A stretch of DNA of 64,000 nt from Pedomonas sp051304405 (GTDB lineage: Bacteria > Pseudomonadota > Alphaproteobacteria > Sphingomonadales > Sphingomonadaceae). Each line of letters opens with the position of its first letter. The first letter of the stretch is position 1. The position numbers were made by a program, and so were the translations under genes. The stretch is taken from the NCBI RefSeq assembly GCF_051304405.1, contig NZ_JBPPGG010000004.1, forward strand, positions 248,001-312,000, read 5' to 3'. This document shows positions 60,201-64,000 of the stretch, one piece after another. The notes below the pieces were generated by a model, which was given only the letters and a program-made list of their open reading frames with translations, was not told where the DNA came from and made no database searches.

Positions 60201-61507
60201 TGCGGGCGGCTGTAATTGCCCTGGCCCTGGCCGGCGGTGCGACCGCGGTCCAGGCTGAAACCATTGCCATCGTGGGCGGCACGGTGCACACCGTGGCGAA
60301 CCCGCAACCCATCGAGAATGGCACGGTCGTGATCCGCGACGGCAAGATCGTCGCGGTCGGCCAGAACGTGCAGGTTCCCGCTGACGCCCGCGTCATCGAC
60401 GCGCAGGGCAAGCAGGTCACGCCGGGTCTGTTCAACGCCTTCACGGCGCTGGGCCTGGCGGACGTGGGAGCGGTGCGCGAAAGCAACGACATCCGCACCA
60501 GCGCCTCCAGCTACACGGCCTCGCTCGACGTGAGCTACGCCATCAACCCGAAGGCGGTGCCGATTGCGGTGACGCGCGTCGAGGGCGTGACCCGCGCCGT
60601 GGTGTCGCCGCAGCCGAGCCAGACGGTGTTCGGCGGTCAGGGCGCCCTCATCCAGCTGGGGGATGCGGCTGACCTGGTGTTCAAGCCGCGCGCCTTCCAG
60701 TTCGTGGCGCTCGGCGAGCACGGCGGCGAGGTGGGCGGCGGCTCGCGTCCGGCGGCCTACGCCCAGTTCATCAACGCCCTCAAGGAAGCGCGCGACCTCT
60801 CCAAGGCGAACTTCGTCGCCACCGGGGGCGGGCGGGCGCCGGTCTATAACCGGGTGGATCTGGAAGCCCTGCGGCCGGTGCTGAACGGCGAGATGCCGGT
60901 GCTGGTGTGGGCCGAGCGCGCCGTGGACATCCGCAACGTGATCGGTCTGCGCAAGGAGTTCCCGAAGCTCCAGATCGTCATCCTCGGTGCGTCCGAGGGC
61001 TGGATGGTCGCCAGCGAGCTGGCGGCGGCCCGCATTCCGGTCATCGTCAATGCGCTCCAGAACCTGCCGACCACGTTCGAGCAGCTGGGCTCCACCATGA
61101 ACAACGTGGGCCGCATGGCGGCCGCGGGCGTCACGGTGGCGCTGGGCACGATGGCGCGCGATGAGGCGCACCAGGCCCGTCTGGTGGTGCAGGATGCGGC
61201 CAACCTGGTGGGTCAGTCGCGCGTTCCGGGCGGCACCGGCCTCAACTGGGAGGACGCCCTGAAGACCGTGACGCTCAACCCGGCCCGGATCTTCGGCGTG
61301 GACAAGCAGCTCGGCACGCTGGAGCCCGGCAAGACGGCCGACGTTGTGGTGTGGAGCGGCGATCCGTTCGACCTGCGCCAGGCGCCGACCAACGTGCTCA
61401 TCGCGGGCAAGGAAGTGAAGCTGGAGTCGCGGCAGACCAAGCTGCGGGACCGCTACCTGAGCGTGCTCCGGGGTGAGGCGAACCTGCCGCCGCAATACAA
61501 CTACTGA
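60197..61507 (+). CDS. Exported amidohydrolase-like protein lacking the HxH motif
   Basis: 436 aa. Signal (VIALALAGGATAVQAE), beta domain start ETIAIVGGTVHTVANPQP and end LGTLEPGKTADVVVWSGDPF match imidazolonepropionase-like amidohydrolases. But the metal-binding PGLIDAHTHLG position reads PGLFNAFTALG, so both His are gone. It is probably a catalytically altered or inactive partner of the preceding enzyme. ATGA overlap implies paired synthesis. Confidence 0.85.
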   Translation: MMRAAVIALALAGGATAVQAETIAIVGGTVHTVANPQPIENGTVVIRDGKIVAVGQNVQVPADARVIDAQGKQVTPGLFNAFTALGLADVGAVRESNDIRTSASSYTASLDVSYAINPKAVPIAVTRVEGVTRAVVSPQPSQTVFGGQGALIQLGDAADLVFKPRAFQFVALGEHGGEVGGGSRPAAYAQFINALKEARDLSKANFVATGGGRAPVYNRVDLEALRPVLNGEMPVLVWAERAVDIRNVIGLRKEFPKLQIVILGASEGWMVASELAAARIPVIVNALQNLPTTFEQLGSTMNNVGRMAAAGVTVALGTMARDEAHQARLVVQDAANLVGQSRVPGGTGLNWEDALKTVTLNPARIFGVDKQLGTLEPGKTADVVVWSGDPFDLRQAPTNVLIAGKEVKLESRQTKLRDRYLSVLRGEANLPPQYNY

Positions 61508-61650
61508 GGATGGCGCACGCCCGCAGGGTGCGGGCAAGGTCTTCTGAACGAACCGGAGGCGGCAAGCGTTTGGAAGACGGAAGGCACTCCGGGACGATCG
61601 GCGGTTTGCGGCGGTCGCCCTGGCAGCGCCGGCCACGGGAGGGGACAGGT

Positions 61651-62355
61651 ATGACGCAGCTGGTCATGGCTTTGCTTGCGTTCGTGGGGAGCCACTTCCT
61701 CCTGTCCCACCCCTTGCGCCAGCCCCTGATCCGGGCGGCGGGGCAGCGGGGCTTCCTCGGGATCTACACCCTGGTCGCCTTCGGAACCCTGGCCTGGGTC
61801 ATCCTGGCCTACAGCAAGGCGCCGGTGGTTTACCTTTGGGAACCACCGGCGTTTTCGCATCCGCTGGCCGCCGTTCTGATGCTGGTGGCGCTGGTGCTGT
61901 TCGTCGGCTCCCTCCTCCAGCCCAGTCCCGCCAGTGTGCGGATGGACGGCCCCCACGGCGAAGCAGCCGCACCCCCGTCGCGCCTTGGCGAGGCGCCCCG
62001 GGGTGTTGTTGCCATCACCCGCCATCCCATGATGTGGGCCTTCGCCCTGTGGGCATTCAGCCATGCCCTTGCCAACGGGGATGCGGCGACGGTGTTCCTG
62101 TGCCTTGGCATCGGCATCCTCGCGCTTGTCGGCGCGGCGTTGCAGGACCGCCGCAAGGCCGTCGAATTCGGCCCGGCCTGGCAGGGTTTCGCCGCGGCAA
62201 CCGCCTATTTGCCCTTCGCCGCCCAGCTCAGCGGCCGCCTCTCCTGGCGCAGTGCCTGGCCGGGCTGGCTGGTGACGGTGGGCGGGATCTCCCTGTTCGT
62301 GGTGCTCCTCTACTTCCATGAGGTGCTGTTCGGCGTGAAGGTGTTCGCCCCCTGA
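61651..62355 (+). CDS. NnrU-family membrane protein
   Basis: 234 aa with about six TM helices (LVMALLAFVGSHFLLSHPLR, GFLGIYTLVAFGTLAWVILA, AVLMLVALVLFVGSLL). The SHFLLSHPLR start and VAITRHPMMWAFALWAFSH are characteristic of NnrU/isoprenylcysteine-methyltransferase-like proteins. NnrU was named in nitric-oxide metabolism, but wider role is unclear. ATG 61651 follows GGGAGGGGACAGG. Confidence 0.88.
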   Translation: MTQLVMALLAFVGSHFLLSHPLRQPLIRAAGQRGFLGIYTLVAFGTLAWVILAYSKAPVVYLWEPPAFSHPLAAVLMLVALVLFVGSLLQPSPASVRMDGPHGEAAAPPSRLGEAPRGVVAITRHPMMWAFALWAFSHALANGDAATVFLCLGIGILALVGAALQDRRKAVEFGPAWQGFAAATAYLPFAAQLSGRLSWRSAWPGWLVTVGGISLFVVLLYFHEVLFGVKVFAP

Positions 62356-62731
62356 GCCAGCGTGCGGACCGCCGGCCGGCGCCGCTTCCGCCGGGGTCAC
62401 TGTCGGATTCGTTTACACTTCTGCAAAAGTTCCTTCGTAAACCTTTGAGCGGTCAACAAAAATGAGTTGGCCGGGAAATTGCTTGCCCTTCGGGCCAATG
62501 GCGCGGGAGCCGAGGAAAGGGCTTGCATGCAAAGGACGTTGCAGGGTGTAAAAGCGTCTGGCGCCGGCCAAGGGAGCGGTGAGGTCCCGGTGGCGGGGCG
62601 TCGCCAAACAGTGTGTGCCCTCTATTTGGAGCGGGGGGGGCTTCCGGTTTGAAGGCGCGTGGTTGCGGCGTTGAGGCGGCGGGCGTGGCCCTGTCCGCCG
62701 GTTGGTGACGGATAGAAGCGAGACCATTTCC
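62356..62731. other. Intergenic region before the acyltransferase gene
   Basis: 376 nt. I see no convincing gene or RNA. The first part (62400-62470) is AT-richer and may hold a promoter. Confidence 0.4.
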
Positions 62732-63814
62732 ATGGGAACCACAGCCGAGGTCATACCGGCCCAGCCGCAGGCGGCCGAACCCGCTAGCCGTTCGGGCACG
62801 TTTCAGCAGCACATTCACATCTTCCGGGCCGTTGCCATCTGCCTGATCGTGGGCGCGCACTCGGTGCCCAGTTTTGACTGGAAGAGCGCGCCAATGGCCG
62901 GTGAGCTGATCGACTCCTTCTGCAACCAGGCGTCGATCTACTTCTTCTTCATCGCCGGCTACCTGTTCCAGTTCCTCTCTCCCCGGTTCAGCTACGGGCG
63001 CTACCTGACGCAGAAGTTCAAGACGGTGCTGCTGCCCTATTTCCTGGTTTCCATTCCGGCGATCATCATCTCGGTGTGGTTCATCCCGCAGGAGGGCATG
63101 TGGCGCTGGTTCTACGGCCTGCCCGCCTGGCAGCAGATCGGCCTGTTCTACCTGACCGGCAAGCATCTTGAGCCGCTCTGGTTCGTGCCCACAATCACCC
63201 TGTTCTATCTGGCCGCGCCGCTGCTGCTGGCGCTGGACCGCAGGCCGGTGCTCTACTGGATCTTGCCGCTGCTGGTGGCGCTGTCCGTCACCCTGGGGCG
63301 CGACGGGCCGTGGGGGCCGGTCAACAAGGCGGTATACCTTCTGCCGGCCTATCTCTACGGCATGGCGTTCAGCCATTTCCGCAAGGAAGGCGAGCGGCTC
63401 GGGCAGATGCTGCTGGTGCCCCTGCTGGCGGTCGCCGTCGCCTGTTACGTGATGCTGGTCGTGGCACCGCCCGCGCGCGGGGATTTGCAGATGCTGTTCA
63501 AGCTCGCCATGTGTCCCGTGCTGATCGTCCTGTTCAAGGCGCTGGTGGACAGAATCGGCTCGCGGCTCGACTACGTGGCCCATGTGAGCTTCGGCATCTT
63601 TTTCGTCCATGCCTATTTCATCTCCGCTTTCCGCCTGTTGTGGACGAAGGCGGCGGGCAAGGAATGGGCGGGTGAAGCGTCCACGGCCCTGTTCCCGCCG
63701 AGCGTGCTGCTGTTCCTGCTGCACGCATTGATGGTGCTGGCGGTGTCCGTTGCCATCATCTGGGGGGTGCAGAAGGTCTTCCCGCGTCACAGCCGTCAGC
63801 TGGTTGGCGCATAA
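62732..63814 (+). CDS. Acyltransferase family 3 membrane protein
   Basis: 360 aa with about ten TM helices. HIFRAVAICLIVGAHSVPSF carries the conserved His-containing TM1 motif of OafA/YrhL-type acyltransferases; later FLSPRFSYGRYLTQKFKTVL and LEPLWFVPTITLFYLAAPLL are typical. O-acetylates surface sugars or similar. ATG 62732 with weak ribosome site; a TTG at 62702 is open but less likely. Confidence 0.87.
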   Translation: MGTTAEVIPAQPQAAEPASRSGTFQQHIHIFRAVAICLIVGAHSVPSFDWKSAPMAGELIDSFCNQASIYFFFIAGYLFQFLSPRFSYGRYLTQKFKTVLLPYFLVSIPAIIISVWFIPQEGMWRWFYGLPAWQQIGLFYLTGKHLEPLWFVPTITLFYLAAPLLLALDRRPVLYWILPLLVALSVTLGRDGPWGPVNKAVYLLPAYLYGMAFSHFRKEGERLGQMLLVPLLAVAVACYVMLVVAPPARGDLQMLFKLAMCPVLIVLFKALVDRIGSRLDYVAHVSFGIFFVHAYFISAFRLLWTKAAGKEWAGEASTALFPPSVLLFLLHALMVLAVSVAIIWGVQKVFPRHSRQLVGA

Positions 63815-63946
63815 GTCAAGGAAATAAAAGGTCTAATGCGGGGCGATCCGGCTTGTATGCGGAGCGCCCTCTGCATAACATTTGATGCTGTCCTGTTGCC
63901 GTCATCGTGATGCATTCGGGACGGCAGGAGTTTTTCAGGAGGGGGT

Positions 63947-64000
63947 ATGACGGTCTGGAGTTTTCTTCAGCGGCGTCATTTTTCGCGACTTCCAACCATC
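63947..64000 (+). CDS. Start of an unidentified gene, cut by window edge
   Basis: AGGAGGGGGT precedes ATG 63947, and the frame reads MTVWSFLQRRHFSRLPTI to the window end. Too short to identify. Confidence 0.55.
   Translation, partial: MTVWSFLQRRHFSRLPTI

Noticed and set aside
62467..62652. 61-codon frame before the acyltransferase
   Set aside because: No ribosome site, no motif, composition of non-coding DNA.

Overview
The window is high-GC alphaproteobacterial chromosome. It carries a Caulobacter-type flagellar regulatory set (FlbD, SciP and a TTAA-N7-TTAAC CtrA box), a complete PhyR-NepR-EcfG general stress response (GSR) locus with a PhyP-like sensor protein, and a LuxR-LuxI-PhyH cluster. 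I infer a motile member of the Sphingomonadales or a close relative; no rRNA or other marker here settles the genus.

Layout. 1-12.0 kb: two flagellar operons on the minus strand, fliF-fliG-fliH-fliN-motA-like-flbD-flhA (flhA runs off the left edge) and fliK-flgD-flgE, with sciP between them. 12.2-18.8 kb: housekeeping and mixed genes (mnmA, tRNA-Met, a glycine-zipper lipoprotein, DUF808, a SIR2 protein, a serine hydrolase, a hypothetical and a single-domain response regulator). 18.9-43.6 kb: a general-stress island. 43.6-46.1 kb: quorum sensing (luxR, a good lux box, luxI, and a translationally coupled Fe(II)/2-oxoglutarate dioxygenase). 46.2-48.5 kb: an autoregulated GntR-ABC operon. 49.5-56.0 kb: a three-gene RND efflux operon and neighbours. 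56.1-64 kb: nitroreductase, POT peptide transporter, two paired amidohydrolases, NnrU-like protein, acyltransferase, and the start of a gene cut by the right edge.

The stress island is the main result. Reading the intergenic regions by eye, I found 16 sites of the EcfG form GGAAC-N16/17-CGTT. Ten are exact and six carry one mismatch. They lie before the regulators themselves (phyR, nepR-ecfG) and before dps, a small ferritin-like gene, DUF1328, a FUS-like Gly/Tyr/Gln/Ser-rich protein, a glycosyltransferase, Ku plus a stand-alone LigD polymerase domain, a DUF421 operon, a lipoprotein, an OmpA porin, a DUF883 operon, a PRC-barrel protein, a KGG-repeat protein and a DUF2383 protein. One exact site precedes no protein gene: about 7 nt downstream begins a perfect hairpin, followed by a C-rich stretch and a strong intrinsic terminator. 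That is a candidate stress-induced small RNA of about 99 nt at 42047-42145 (minus), comparable in regulation to Caulobacter GsrN.

Regulators and targets thus sit together. PhyR would release EcfG from NepR under stress, and EcfG would then switch on DNA protection and repair (Dps, Ku, LigD-Pol), envelope remodelling (OmpA, lipoprotein, DUF883, DUF421), low-complexity/desiccation-type proteins and a small RNA. Two kinase-like proteins flank the core, and both have damaged ATP-binding motifs.
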